From assembly GCF_039539965.1 (NCBI RefSeq), contig NZ_BAABED010000001.1:1178001-1242000 (forward strand): 64,000 nucleotides of DNA. The letters are read 5' to 3'. Each line of letters starts with the position of its first letter. Within the stretch, counting starts at the first letter, position 1. The notes under the pieces are model-generated. The model saw only the letters and a program-made list of their open reading frames with translations. It made no database searches and was not told the DNA's origin. The translations under genes were made by a program, and so were the position numbers. This stretch comes from Arthrobacter methylotrophus (GTDB taxonomy: Bacteria > Actinomycetota > Actinomycetes > Actinomycetales > Micrococcaceae). Shown in pieces: positions 36,811 to 45,684 of the stretch.

Positions 36811-38136
36811 ATGAGTAGTGTTCTGACAATCCGCGGCGGCGTCCCTTTGACCGGCCGCGTCACCGTCAGAGGTGCCAAGAACCTTGTTCCCAAGGCCATG
36901 GTGGCTTCGCTCCTCGGCAACGAACCTTCGGTGCTGCGGAACGTTCCGGAAATCAAGGACGTGGAGGTGGTCACCAGTCTGCTGCAGCTCCATGGCGTGA
37001 CTGTCCAGAAGGACCCCATCACGGGAGATCTCACGCTGGATCCCCAGAACGCCAAGACAGCGTCCAGCACCGCGATCGACGCCCATGCGGGGGACTCCCG
37101 CATCCCGATCCTGCTGTGTGGGCCATTGATCCATGCCATCGGCGAAGCTTTTATTCCTGACCTGGGTGGCTGCAAGATCGGCGACCGGCCCATCGACTAC
37201 CACCTGAATGTTCTCCGGCAGTTCGGCGCCGTCGTCGAAAAGCGGCCGGGCGGCATCCACATTTCCGCCCCCAAGGGACTCCAGGGTGCCAAGATCTCCC
37301 TGCCGTACCCGTCGGTGGGAGCCACGGAACAGGTACTGCTGAGCGCGACGCGTGCCGAGGGCATCACGGAACTCAGCGGTGCCGCCACTGAACCGGAAAT
37401 CATCGACCTCATCGCTGTGCTGCAAAAGATGGGCGCCATCATCAGCGTCCAGACTGACCGCACCATCCGGATCGAAGGAGTCAAGGACCTCGGTGGCTAC
37501 GACCACCGGGCCCTGGCGGACCGCAACGAATCGGCTTCCTGGGCTTCGGCCGCCTTGGTGACCCGCGGAGATATCTTCGTGGAGGGTGCATCCCAGCGCG
37601 ACATGATGACCTTCTTGAACACCTACCGCAAGGTGGGCGGCGGAATGGACATCCGCGAGGACGGCATCCGTTTCTACCACCCCGGCGGAAAACTCAGCCC
37701 GCTCGTCCTGGAAACGGATGTGCACCCGGGCTTCATGACCGACTGGCAGCAGCCACTGGTGGTCGCTTTGACTCAGGCTGAAGGCGTGTCGATTGTGCAC
37801 GAAACTGTGTACGAAAACCGCTTCGGCTTCACCGATGCGCTGACCCGCATGGGGGCAACCATCCAGGTGCACCGCGAATGCCTCGGCAGTGTGCCGTGCC
37901 GTTTCGGCCAGCGTAATTTCCTGCATTCCGCCGTCGTCTCGGGACCTACACCGCTCAGGGGCACTGACATCGACATTCCCGATCTCCGTGGCGGATTCAG
38001 CCACCTTATTGCGGCGCTTGCCGCGACCGGCACGTCCAGGGTGACCGGGATCGACATCATCAACCGCGGCTACGAGCGCTTCACCGAAAAGCTCGCCGCA
38101 TTAGGTGCCGATTTCGACCTCACCGACTCCAAGTAG
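36811..38136 (+). CDS. murA: UDP-N-acetylglucosamine 1-carboxyvinyltransferase
   Basis: First committed step of peptidoglycan synthesis, transferring enolpyruvate from PEP to UDP-GlcNAc. 441 residues, with GAGGAAACC upstream of ATG. The essential Lys-Asn pair is in RGAKNLVPK, and the active-site loop is LGGCKIGDRPIDYH with Cys121, so this is the fosfomycin-sensitive Cys type and not the Asp type of mycobacteria. The conserved C-terminal DLRGGFSHLIAALAATG is present. It starts a cluster of envelope and lipid genes (plsC, gpsA, ddl), separated from plsC by only 11 bases. Confidence 0.95.
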   Translation: MSSVLTIRGGVPLTGRVTVRGAKNLVPKAMVASLLGNEPSVLRNVPEIKDVEVVTSLLQLHGVTVQKDPITGDLTLDPQNAKTASSTAIDAHAGDSRIPILLCGPLIHAIGEAFIPDLGGCKIGDRPIDYHLNVLRQFGAVVEKRPGGIHISAPKGLQGAKISLPYPSVGATEQVLLSATRAEGITELSGAATEPEIIDLIAVLQKMGAIISVQTDRTIRIEGVKDLGGYDHRALADRNESASWASAALVTRGDIFVEGASQRDMMTFLNTYRKVGGGMDIREDGIRFYHPGGKLSPLVLETDVHPGFMTDWQQPLVVALTQAEGVSIVHETVYENRFGFTDALTRMGATIQVHRECLGSVPCRFGQRNFLHSAVVSGPTPLRGTDIDIPDLRGGFSHLIAALAATGTSRVTGIDIINRGYERFTEKLAALGADFDLTDSK

Positions 38137-38147
38137 CGGGGGACACT

Positions 38148-38924
38148 TTGAAGGAATCGGCCCAGAGCCGTGCCATGTTCGCCGTTCTCGCGGGAGTTGC
38201 CCGTCCGCTCATGAACATCCTCATGGCCAAGAAGTGGGAGGGGACTGAAAAGTTCCCTGCGGGCGGCTTCATTGCCGCCCCGAACCATTGCACCGAGATC
38301 GACCCCATCGTGGTGGGGCACATGCTCTATAACCTCAAGCGTCCGCCGCATTTCCTCGCGAAGGCGGGACTCTTCAAGGTGCCCGTCCTGGGTAGCCTGT
38401 TGCGCGCCACCAACCAGATTCCGGTGGAGCGCTCGACGACGGGAGCGAACCGTTCGCTGCAAGCCGCCCAGGAAGTGGTAGACGCGGGCGGCGCCATCAT
38501 CATCTATCCCGAGGGGACCTTGACGCGTGACCCCGGCTTGTGGCCGATGAAGGGCCACACCGGAGCTGCACGCCTGGCGATCCTGACCGGCGCACCAGTG
38601 GTGCCGATTGCCCATTGGGGTGCCCATGAGGTGTTCCCCCGGTATGCCAAGCGTCTGCATGTCTTCCCCCGGAAGACTTCCCGCATCCTGGTGGGAGAGC
38701 CAGTGGACCTCAGCGCTTTCCAAGGCCGGCCCTTGGACCGGGCAACGCTGGTTGAGGCGACGGACATCATTATGGACGCCATCACCGGACTTCTCGCGAC
38801 CTTGCGCGGAGAAGCTCCGCCCAAGGAACGCTGGGACCCTTCTGCCCACAACCAGTCGAAGCATGGCCGCTTTGAAGCAACTGAAGGAACGGCAGGCAAT
38901 AACGGCGCGGACGGACAGAAGTGA
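38148..38924 (+). CDS. plsC: 1-acyl-sn-glycerol-3-phosphate acyltransferase
   Basis: Membrane-associated acyltransferase of phospholipid synthesis, making phosphatidic acid from lysophosphatidic acid. 258 residues. The catalytic NHxxxxD motif is NHCTEIDP, the substrate motif is YPEGTLTRD, and TGAPVVPIAHWG is the fourth block. The start is a TTG 11 bases after the murA stop, with GCGGGGG upstream. The C-terminal ~40 residues are polar and low-complexity. Its end overlaps the gpsA start (GTGA), so the two are translationally coupled, which fits since both feed glycerolipid synthesis. Confidence 0.93.
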   Translation: MKESAQSRAMFAVLAGVARPLMNILMAKKWEGTEKFPAGGFIAAPNHCTEIDPIVVGHMLYNLKRPPHFLAKAGLFKVPVLGSLLRATNQIPVERSTTGANRSLQAAQEVVDAGGAIIIYPEGTLTRDPGLWPMKGHTGAARLAILTGAPVVPIAHWGAHEVFPRYAKRLHVFPRKTSRILVGEPVDLSAFQGRPLDRATLVEATDIIMDAITGLLATLRGEAPPKERWDPSAHNQSKHGRFEATEGTAGNNGADGQK

Positions 38925-39973
38925 CCGCTGGGGAAGTGCTTACGGCCGACAACGCGGTTGTGGCTGTGCTCGGCGCGGGATCCTGGGGCACGACGTTCGC
39001 CAAGGTCCTGGCGGATGCAGCAATAGCCACTGGCGCAGAGCGCAGCATCCGTATTTGGGGCCGGCGGAACGAAGTGGTTGAGCAGATCAACACCGAGCAC
39101 CGTAACGAGCAGTACTTGAAGGATGTCGCGCTGCCGGATTCCATCACTGCCTCAACCGACGTGTCCAAGGTCCTGGCCGGCGCCGGAATCGTGATTCTCG
39201 CCGTCCCGGCGCAGTCGCTTCGGCCGCAGCTTCGCGAGTGGAAGCCACTCGTGGCCCCAGACGCCGTGGTGGTTTCCCTCATGAAAGGTCTTGAACTCGG
39301 CACGGACGCGCGCATGAGCCAGGTCATCTCCGAGGAACTCGGCATCCCGCAGGAACGGGTAGCGGTAGTTTCGGGGCCCAACCTGGCCATGGAGATCGCG
39401 CGAAAGGAACCGACGGCCTCCGTGGTGGCGTGCAGCGACGAAACCACGGCTGCATCGTTCGCGCTCTACTGCACCGCCCCGTATTTCCGCCCCTACACGA
39501 GCAACGACGTCGTCGGAGTCGAAATCGGCGGGATCGTCAAGAACGTAATCGCCCTCGCCGTCGGCATTTGCGAAGGTAAGCAAATGGGGGACAACACGAA
39601 GGCTTCGGTGATCACCCGCGGCCTCGCGGAGACGTCGCGGCTAGCCCTTGCCCTGGGCGGCGAAGCACGCACGATCGCCGGCCTTGCCGGTCTGGGCGAC
39701 CTCGTGGCGACCTGCTCCTCGCCGCTCTCCCGCAACCATACGGCGGGCCGTCTGCTCGGCCAGGGCCTGACCCTCGAACAGGTTACCGAGCACATGACGC
39801 AGACGGCGGAAGGCATCAAATCCGGGTACGCTGTCTACGAACTAGCCGGAAAACTCGGTGTCGACATGCCGATCACTGCGGCCGTCGTAGCCGTCCTTGA
39901 AGGCAAACTATCCGTTGATGAACTGGGGCCCAGGCTCCTGGCCCGCTCCCTGAAGTCCGAAGGCGACTACTGA
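38921..39973 (+). CDS. gpsA: Glycerol-3-phosphate dehydrogenase [NAD(P)+]
   Basis: Cytoplasmic enzyme reducing dihydroxyacetone phosphate to glycerol-3-phosphate for phospholipid synthesis. 350 residues. The nucleotide-binding motif is VLGAGSWGTTFAKVLAD, GPNLAMEIA is in the active-site region, and the catalytic Lys lies in GGIVKNVIALAVGICEG; NHTAGRLLGQG is the conserved C-terminal arginine segment. GTG start overlapping plsC by four bases; ddl begins two bases after its stop. Confidence 0.96.
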   Translation: MTAGEVLTADNAVVAVLGAGSWGTTFAKVLADAAIATGAERSIRIWGRRNEVVEQINTEHRNEQYLKDVALPDSITASTDVSKVLAGAGIVILAVPAQSLRPQLREWKPLVAPDAVVVSLMKGLELGTDARMSQVISEELGIPQERVAVVSGPNLAMEIARKEPTASVVACSDETTAASFALYCTAPYFRPYTSNDVVGVEIGGIVKNVIALAVGICEGKQMGDNTKASVITRGLAETSRLALALGGEARTIAGLAGLGDLVATCSSPLSRNHTAGRLLGQGLTLEQVTEHMTQTAEGIKSGYAVYELAGKLGVDMPITAAVVAVLEGKLSVDELGPRLLARSLKSEGDY

Positions 39974-39975
39974 CT

Positions 39976-41157
39976 GTGACCGAAGAATCCCTGTCTGCTG
40001 GAACTACTGAGTCCGCTGGAACTGCCGCTTCCGCGAAGCCCGTTGAGCGTCGTCGGCCGCGCGTCGCAGTCCTCTTTGGCGGGCGCTCCAGCGAACACGC
40101 AGTCAGCTGCGTGACGGCGGCTGGAGTGATGGGCGCCATCGACAAAAGCAAGTACGACGTCATTCCCATCGGAATCGCCAAATCCGGCCAGTGGGTGATC
40201 CCTTCCGCCGACATCGGTGAGTGGTCGCTCAGCGCCTCGGCTTTGCCCGAGGTGGCCCCGTCCGGAAGGACTGTAACCCTCGCCGAAGTGGGCGGAGCCC
40301 ACCAATTGATCGTCACGGCCCCGAACGAGGTGCCCGAAGAACTCGGTTCCGTGGATGTCGTATTCCCGCTCCTGCACGGGCCGTGGGGCGAAGACGGCAC
40401 CATCCAGGGACTGCTGGAACTTTCGGACACGCGCTACGTAGGCGCCGGGGTCTTGGCGTCAGCCGTCGGCATGGACAAACACTTCATGAAGGTCGTTTTC
40501 GAGGCCGCGGGCCTTGCCGTGGGACCCTATGTGGCAGTCACTGACCGGAATTGGATCAACGACGCCGAAGCCGTGCGTAAGCGCGTGGACCGCCTCGGCT
40601 TCCCGGTCTTCGTGAAGCCCGCCCGCGCCGGTTCCTCGATGGGGATTTCCAAAGTGGATTCGATGGATGGGCTGGACGCTGCGATTGAGGAAGCACGCCG
40701 ACACGATCTCAAACTCGTGATCGAGGCCGGCATTGTGGGCCGTGAAATCGAGTGCGCCGTCCTTGAGGGGCGTGGCTCTGCTTCCCCGCGCACCTCCATG
40801 CCGGGGGAAATCGCAGTCGCCGCGGGCGAACACGAGTTCTATGACTTCAACGCCAAGTATGTGGAAGACGGCGCTGCTGCCCTCAGCTGCCCGGCGGATC
40901 TTCCGGAAGAAGCCATTGCCCGGGTCCGTGAACATGCCGCGACAGCCTTTGATGCCGTGGGTGCCGAAGGCCTCAGCCGCGTGGACTTTTTCTATACTCC
41001 CGACGGCGAAATCATCATCAACGAGATCAACACGATGCCGGGATTCACGCCCAAGAGCATGTATCCGCAGATGTGGGCGGCTTCCGGGCTTGGCTACTCC
41101 GAGTTGATCGACGAACTCATCGACTTGGCGCTCAACCGGAAGACCGGCTTGCGCTGA
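39976..41157 (+). CDS. ddl: D-alanine--D-alanine ligase
   Basis: ATP-grasp enzyme forming the D-Ala-D-Ala dipeptide of peptidoglycan precursors. 393 residues with a polar 25-residue N-terminal extension. The family opening is VAVLFGGRSSEHAVSC, then PLLHGPWGEDGTIQGLLE, the ATP-grasp loop PARAGSSMGISKV and the metal/product segment INEINTMPGFTPKSMYPQM. The 'MPGFTPKSMYP' ending with Tyr near the serine loop fits a D-Ala ligase, not a D-lactate ligase. GTG start. Last gene of murA-plsC-gpsA-ddl. Confidence 0.96.
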   Translation: MTEESLSAGTTESAGTAASAKPVERRRPRVAVLFGGRSSEHAVSCVTAAGVMGAIDKSKYDVIPIGIAKSGQWVIPSADIGEWSLSASALPEVAPSGRTVTLAEVGGAHQLIVTAPNEVPEELGSVDVVFPLLHGPWGEDGTIQGLLELSDTRYVGAGVLASAVGMDKHFMKVVFEAAGLAVGPYVAVTDRNWINDAEAVRKRVDRLGFPVFVKPARAGSSMGISKVDSMDGLDAAIEEARRHDLKLVIEAGIVGREIECAVLEGRGSASPRTSMPGEIAVAAGEHEFYDFNAKYVEDGAAALSCPADLPEEAIARVREHAATAFDAVGAEGLSRVDFFYTPDGEIIINEINTMPGFTPKSMYPQMWAASGLGYSELIDELIDLALNRKTGLR

Positions 41158-41179
41158 AACCGGTTGGTGTGGAACTTGC

Positions 41180-41695
41180 CTACTTGCCGGGGGTGCTCGA
41201 GGGCAGGTTCTGCAGCAGTTCGGGCTGACCCACGCACTTGCGCGTGGCCTTGATTTTCGACGCGGCAGGTGCCAGATCGGCCAGGACCGTGGCGGAGCTG
41301 ATCTTGTTCGGGTCCATGAGAATTTCGGTGGCGGGCTCGCGGCCGTAGGTTGTGAGGGTCCACACGGGATCGCCCTCCTTGATCACCCAGTCGACGTCGT
41401 TCACGGTGACGCATCGGTCCGTGGTGGGTCCCGGGACGTTGACGCCGCAGCGCAAAATCAACACGGACGGGTCACCCCAAGCTGCCGTGGCCTGGCTGTT
41501 GGTCTTCCTGAGTGCGGCGTCACCGATCGTGTCCGGGAGTGCCACCATCATGGGCGCGCAGGCAGGATTCGCGGCATCCGCCGCTGCTTTGACGTCAACG
41601 ACCGGCGAACAGCCGGTGAGGACAAGGACCCCCGCAGTGGCCGCAGTGGCGATGGCTGGCAAGTATTTCTTGCGGATGTAGGGCTTGAAGCGCAT
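41180..41695 (-). CDS. DUF3515 domain-containing lipoprotein
   Basis: 171-residue lipoprotein: a basic N-terminus, hydrophobic core and lipobox LTGC with Cys29. The mature part has conserved cysteines in NPACAPMM, LRCGV, DRCVTV and KCVGQ, likely forming disulfides, and matches the actinobacterial DUF3515 family, normally encoded beside ddl and thiL. A TAGTCT -10 box ends six bases before the ATG, so the transcript is probably leaderless. Function unknown. In other actinobacteria the thiL block follows closely; here a 15-kb polysaccharide locus intervenes. Confidence 0.88.
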   Translation of the reverse strand: MRFKPYIRKKYLPAIATAATAGVLVLTGCSPVVDVKAAADAANPACAPMMVALPDTIGDAALRKTNSQATAAWGDPSVLILRCGVNVPGPTTDRCVTVNDVDWVIKEGDPVWTLTTYGREPATEILMDPNKISSATVLADLAPAASKIKATRKCVGQPELLQNLPSSTPGK

Positions 41696-41856
41696 CTATC
41701 AAGACTACTTTCCCGGCTGGGCAATCTCACGACGTGACCGTGAAGGGAAGCTGTAAGTAGCATCACCTTTTGACGGCACGGCGTGGTACGGATACCGAGG
41801 GATGAGTCTTTTTGGAGGGTATATGTCGCAGTGACGTAGATCGACTCGAAAAGCTA

Positions 41857-41884
41857 TTGTTGCATCAAGTATGCTGGTTACAAT
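41857..41884 (+). promoter_or_regulatory. Promoter of the polysaccharide operon
   Basis: TTGTTG at 41857-41862, 16-base spacer, TACAAT at 41879-41884, giving a start near 41891 and a leader of about 80 bases before the Pro-rich protein gene. The rest of the 275-base gap after DUF3515 shows no gene. Confidence 0.5.
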
Positions 41885-41970
41885 ATCCATTGACTGGACT
41901 TACCTCCTCTCATGTGGAAAGAGGAACAAGGCAGCGCCGGTGTCGCACCCACCAAAAAGGCGTTGCAGCC

Positions 41971-42687
41971 ATGGGGGCAAATATCTTGAACAAAATGAGA
42001 ATTGCGTTCTGCCTGAAAAGGCTGGGCGCCGCGTTTGCGAGCGCTCTTCTTGCGTGTCTAATGGCGTTGGTACCTTTGCAGGCGGCGTTCGCTGATGGCG
42101 AGACCACTCCGGGTACCGACCCCGGCAACCCACCGCCCGTCGAAGAATCGCCCTCGCCGCCGCCGAGTGTAGATCCGGTGACTCCCACCACGGACCCTGG
42201 GCCGCCTGTTACTGATCCTGTGCCTCCCGTCGTCGAGATACCGCCGATAGTCGTTGTGCCCCCCGTGGCGCCCGCGCCCGGCGACGGTCCCAATTCCGTC
42301 TTTGTGCCCGATCAGGCCTCGGTTCCTTCTGTGCAAGTTTCAAGCGCCCCTTCACAAGCAGGGCCCGTTGATCCTAGGCAACCCGTTCCCAAATCCACTG
42401 CCGATCCGGGGACGGAACTTCAACCGGTCGGACCGGTCGGGACAACTCCGACCCCATCACCCTTACTCTCAAAGTCATCGAGTGCGCCAGCCGCCCCGTC
42501 CCATTCACCCAGCTCTAAGACGCCAGCTGAGCCGGTCAGCGTAGTCAAGGTGGCAGTGGACGCCGCCACCGGAAGTCCGTTCGTGGTCCAGCTCCTGACC
42601 GTGCTGATTCTCTTGGCCGCGGGGTTTGTATACTTCCGTGTTTTGGGCTCCAGGGGAACACGAGCTTCCTCTAAAGCAGTCAAGTAA
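41971..42687 (+). CDS. Secreted, Pro-rich single-pass cell-surface protein
   Basis: 238 residues from the ATG at 41971. An N-terminal signal peptide (FASALLACLMALVPLQAAFA) is followed by about 150 residues rich in Pro, Ser, Thr and Val with repeats such as PPVTDPVPPVV. A C-terminal membrane helix (FVVQLLTVLILLAAGFVYF) and a short basic tail follow. There is no LPxTG sequence. The layout resembles extended wall-spanning anchors whose Pro-rich stalk crosses peptidoglycan. First gene of the polysaccharide cluster, four bases before a glycosyltransferase, so a role at the wall (display, anchoring or spacing of the polymer machinery) is an inference. I recognise no family. Confidence 0.75.
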   Translation: MGANILNKMRIAFCLKRLGAAFASALLACLMALVPLQAAFADGETTPGTDPGNPPPVEESPSPPPSVDPVTPTTDPGPPVTDPVPPVVEIPPIVVVPPVAPAPGDGPNSVFVPDQASVPSVQVSSAPSQAGPVDPRQPVPKSTADPGTELQPVGPVGTTPTPSPLLSKSSSAPAAPSHSPSSKTPAEPVSVVKVAVDAATGSPFVVQLLTVLILLAAGFVYFRVLGSRGTRASSKAVK

Positions 42688-42691
42688 CCGC

Positions 42692-43939
42692 ATGGAAAGC
42701 CCGGAGCATTCCGCGGAGCCCGCACGCCCCAAACCACGTGTTACCGTCCTAACCCATTCATACTGGCCCGAGAGCAGTCCGCCCCAACGCCGATGGAGCG
42801 CGCTGATTGACGAATTCCGCAAATCAGGTTGGGACATTGACGTCGTTACTCCCGTGGCACATTTTCCGGCGGGAAGGCGGGTTCTGCCGGCGTCGACGGC
42901 TGGCCGTTCCTTCCGATCTCAAATCGGACGTCACGGCGAAACGGTCCGCCGCGTGCCTTACTTGCCCCATGGGAATTCGCAACTCGCACGGCTCGTCGAC
43001 CACTGTTATTCCGCATTTTGGACGGTGCCTGCGGCATTGCTTACGCGCAGGCCAGACATCGTAGTTGTCACAGCCCCGAGCCTGCCCATTCTCGGTGCCG
43101 GCTACGTCGTGGCGAAGCTGCGCAAAGTCCCTCTCATTATTGAAATGCGCGACGCTTGGCCGGATTTGGCTCGCGATGCCCGGCTCGTCCAAGGAAAAGT
43201 GAAGAGCCTCTTCGAAGTCATAGTTGATCACGTTCAACGTCGTGCCGACCTTGTCGTGACAGTAACGGACGGATTTGCTGACGTTCTCCGCAGCCGGGGA
43301 ATCCAGAATGTGGCGACGATCTCCAACGGACTGAGCGTCGATTCCGTCCCCGCTTTGCCGCCCCCGCCTGGGAGGCGGGACATTTTCGAGGCTCTCTATT
43401 TGGGCAACCACGGCGAGAGTCAGAACCTGGAGATCGCCATTCGCGCCAGCGCCATTGTGGGCAGTCAGATGCATTTGCACATGGTGGGACATGGAACACG
43501 TAAGCTTGCGCTTCAGAACCTGGCCAAAGAACTAGACGCTCCTGTCACTTTCCATCCTTCCCTGATTGGCCAGGACGTTATGGACCGATATGCCTCCGCG
43601 GATACTTGCATCGTGTCGCTTCGGGACGATTGGAAATCCTTCGAGACGACGGTTCCATCAAAGACATACGAAGTCCTGGCGATCGGGCGGCATATGACGG
43701 CAATCGTCCGCGGGGAGGCTGCACGCATCGTGGCCGAGGCCGAGGCTGGTGACATCGTCCCAAGCCATCCCCAAGCTCTGGCCGCCCTGTGGCAGGAACT
43801 CTCAGGGAACCGTGGCAGGCTCACCCGCTCAGCAGCCAGCCGTGCATGGGTCAAGGAACATGCCGACTATGGAATCCTGTCCGAGCGTTACATGGACTTG
43901 ATCTTGGGCGTCGTCGCCGGATCAATCAGGCGAGCCTGA
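42692..43939 (+). CDS. Glycosyltransferase family 4
   Basis: 415-residue GT-B glycosyltransferase, WbuB-like. The N-terminal domain has VTVLTHSYWPESSPPQRRW, typical of GT4 N-terminal domains, and PLIIEMRDAWPDLA. The C-terminal donor-binding domain has ALYLGNHGESQNLEIAI, FHPSLIGQDVMDRYASADTC and the glutamate segment TTVPSKTYEVLAIGRHM. ATG 42692 is four bases after the previous stop. Its stop overlaps the next GT start by one base, so the operon is translationally coupled. Donor and acceptor sugars cannot be named. Confidence 0.88.
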   Translation: MESPEHSAEPARPKPRVTVLTHSYWPESSPPQRRWSALIDEFRKSGWDIDVVTPVAHFPAGRRVLPASTAGRSFRSQIGRHGETVRRVPYLPHGNSQLARLVDHCYSAFWTVPAALLTRRPDIVVVTAPSLPILGAGYVVAKLRKVPLIIEMRDAWPDLARDARLVQGKVKSLFEVIVDHVQRRADLVVTVTDGFADVLRSRGIQNVATISNGLSVDSVPALPPPPGRRDIFEALYLGNHGESQNLEIAIRASAIVGSQMHLHMVGHGTRKLALQNLAKELDAPVTFHPSLIGQDVMDRYASADTCIVSLRDDWKSFETTVPSKTYEVLAIGRHMTAIVRGEAARIVAEAEAGDIVPSHPQALAALWQELSGNRGRLTRSAASRAWVKEHADYGILSERYMDLILGVVAGSIRRA

Positions 43940-45684
43940 TGGGTTTTATTCGCAACTTTCGACTGGTTATTGGCATCGCGTCGGAGAACATTTCTGATGA
44001 CCCGTTTCATTTCTTGCTCCAGCTCTCCCGGAGACTGCCATCCCGGCTGGTGGGTCGGTTTGCCAGACTCCTGAGTTCGGCCGTCCCAAGGACTTCCACA
44101 ACTGTGCCCGTGGCGCTGGCGGAATTGGTGAGCGGCAACCACACTGGACTCCATCGTCGTCTGCGTCTTGCCTTGAACCGACGGGTGTCGGCCCGCACGG
44201 CAGTCAGGCTGGCCGATCTCGCGCTTATGGCGAACGATCCAGCTCTAGCGGATGAATTCTTGGAAATATCGGACGGGGCACCCGGGCTGCGGGCTGCGCG
44301 TGCCCGCCGTCTTTGGTACGACGGTGCGGTGACGGACGCGGTCGAGGTGCTGGAGGGGGCCAACGAACCCGGAACCGTGTTCGGGGAGAGGCTCGCGGCG
44401 GAGAAGCGGCTCCTCGAAGGATGGGCGCCAGTTCTGCCGGTTTGCCGGGTTGAACCCGTTCCGAACCGCGTCCTGCATTTGCTCACCAATTCGCTGCCAC
44501 ACACCCAGAGTGGTTACGCCCAGCGTTCGCACTCGATCCTCAGATCGCAACAGGATGCGGGCTGGGAGACTCTGGCGGTGACGCGATTAGGTTATCCGGT
44601 CCTCGTCGGCAAGCTCGGAGCACGGGTGTTAGACGAGGTAGACGGCGTGCGGTACACGCGGCTCTTGCCAGCGCGGCTCGCGGCTACCGCCACGGGGCGC
44701 CTTCAGCAACAAGCAGAGGAAACGTTTCGGCGGGCTCTCGAATTCAGGCCGAGCGTGATCCATACCAGTACCCACTACGTCAATGGACTGGTCGCCCGTG
44801 CGGTAGCGGAGTCCTTGGGCATCCCCTGGGTGTATGAAGTGCGCGGTCAGCTGGCCGACACTTGGGCTTCCACCCGAAGCCCCACGGCCCGGGAAAGTGA
44901 GCGATACAGGCTTTTCCAAGATCGCGAGTCCGAGATCATGAGGGCTGCCGATCTGGTGGTGACGTTGGGCCATGCCATGAAAGAGAAAATCGTCGCTGCC
45001 GGTGTACCGGAAGGAAAGATCATCATCGCTCCCAACGCTGTGGGTGGGGACTATCTGCGGGAACCTCTGGGCGTTGGAGAAGCCCGTGCGCAACTCGGGC
45101 TCGACCCAAGTGCGGAGTTCATTGGCACTATCAGCAGCTTGGTGCCATACGAAGGGCTGGACGACCTCATCCTGGCGTTTGCGCTCCTGGCCCCGGTTAG
45201 GCCGAAACTGCACCTCTTGATCGTTGGTGCAGGAGAGTCCCTCCCTTCGCTTCAACAGCTGGCTCGCAGGTCCGGTTTCGGTGGCCGAATAGTCTTCACG
45301 GGCCGCGTGCCCCGAGGCGTTGCCCGGACTTACCACCAAGCCCTGGACGTCTTTGTCGTGCCCCGCAAGGACCTCGAAGTCACTCGTTCCGTCACCCCAC
45401 TGAAGCCAGTTGAAGCCTTGGCAAGTTCGCGTGCAGTCGTGGCCAGCTCGTTGCCGGCATTGGCGGAGATCGTCGACGAGGGTCGAACAGGGCTTCTAGT
45501 GCCGCCGGAAGAGCCTGCCGCGCTTGCGACGGCCTTGGAGACACTTCTTGCAGACGCACAAATGCGCTTATCGATGGGACAGGCCGGCCGAACCCAGGTA
45601 CTGCGAACACGTACGTGGGCCGCCAATGCCGATGCTTGTATTCAGGCTTACGGCAGAATCGAACAGGCAAGGAGATCCAGCTAG
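43939..45684 (+). CDS. Glycosyltransferase family 4 with N-terminal helical extension
   Basis: 581 residues. The first ~170 form a charged, leucine-rich helical region of unknown function (RLRLALNRRVSARTAVRLAD). The rest is a GT-B fold: LLTNSLPHTQSGYAQRSHSI is the acceptor-side start, VYEVRGQLADTW follows, and the donor domain has FIGTISSLVPYEGLDDLILA and the EX7E-like segment VTPLKPVEALASSRAVVAS. Starts at ATG overlapping the previous stop (TGATG). Its own stop overlaps the wzm start. Typical of actinobacterial exopolysaccharide loci. Confidence 0.87.
   Translation: MGFIRNFRLVIGIASENISDDPFHFLLQLSRRLPSRLVGRFARLLSSAVPRTSTTVPVALAELVSGNHTGLHRRLRLALNRRVSARTAVRLADLALMANDPALADEFLEISDGAPGLRAARARRLWYDGAVTDAVEVLEGANEPGTVFGERLAAEKRLLEGWAPVLPVCRVEPVPNRVLHLLTNSLPHTQSGYAQRSHSILRSQQDAGWETLAVTRLGYPVLVGKLGARVLDEVDGVRYTRLLPARLAATATGRLQQQAEETFRRALEFRPSVIHTSTHYVNGLVARAVAESLGIPWVYEVRGQLADTWASTRSPTARESERYRLFQDRESEIMRAADLVVTLGHAMKEKIVAAGVPEGKIIIAPNAVGGDYLREPLGVGEARAQLGLDPSAEFIGTISSLVPYEGLDDLILAFALLAPVRPKLHLLIVGAGESLPSLQQLARRSGFGGRIVFTGRVPRGVARTYHQALDVFVVPRKDLEVTRSVTPLKPVEALASSRAVVASSLPALAEIVDEGRTGLLVPPEEPAALATALETLLADAQMRLSMGQAGRTQVLRTRTWAANADACIQAYGRIEQARRSS

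Noticed and set aside
36586..38004. 472-codon open frame antisense to murA
   Set aside because: Shadow of murA, which is complete and conserved.
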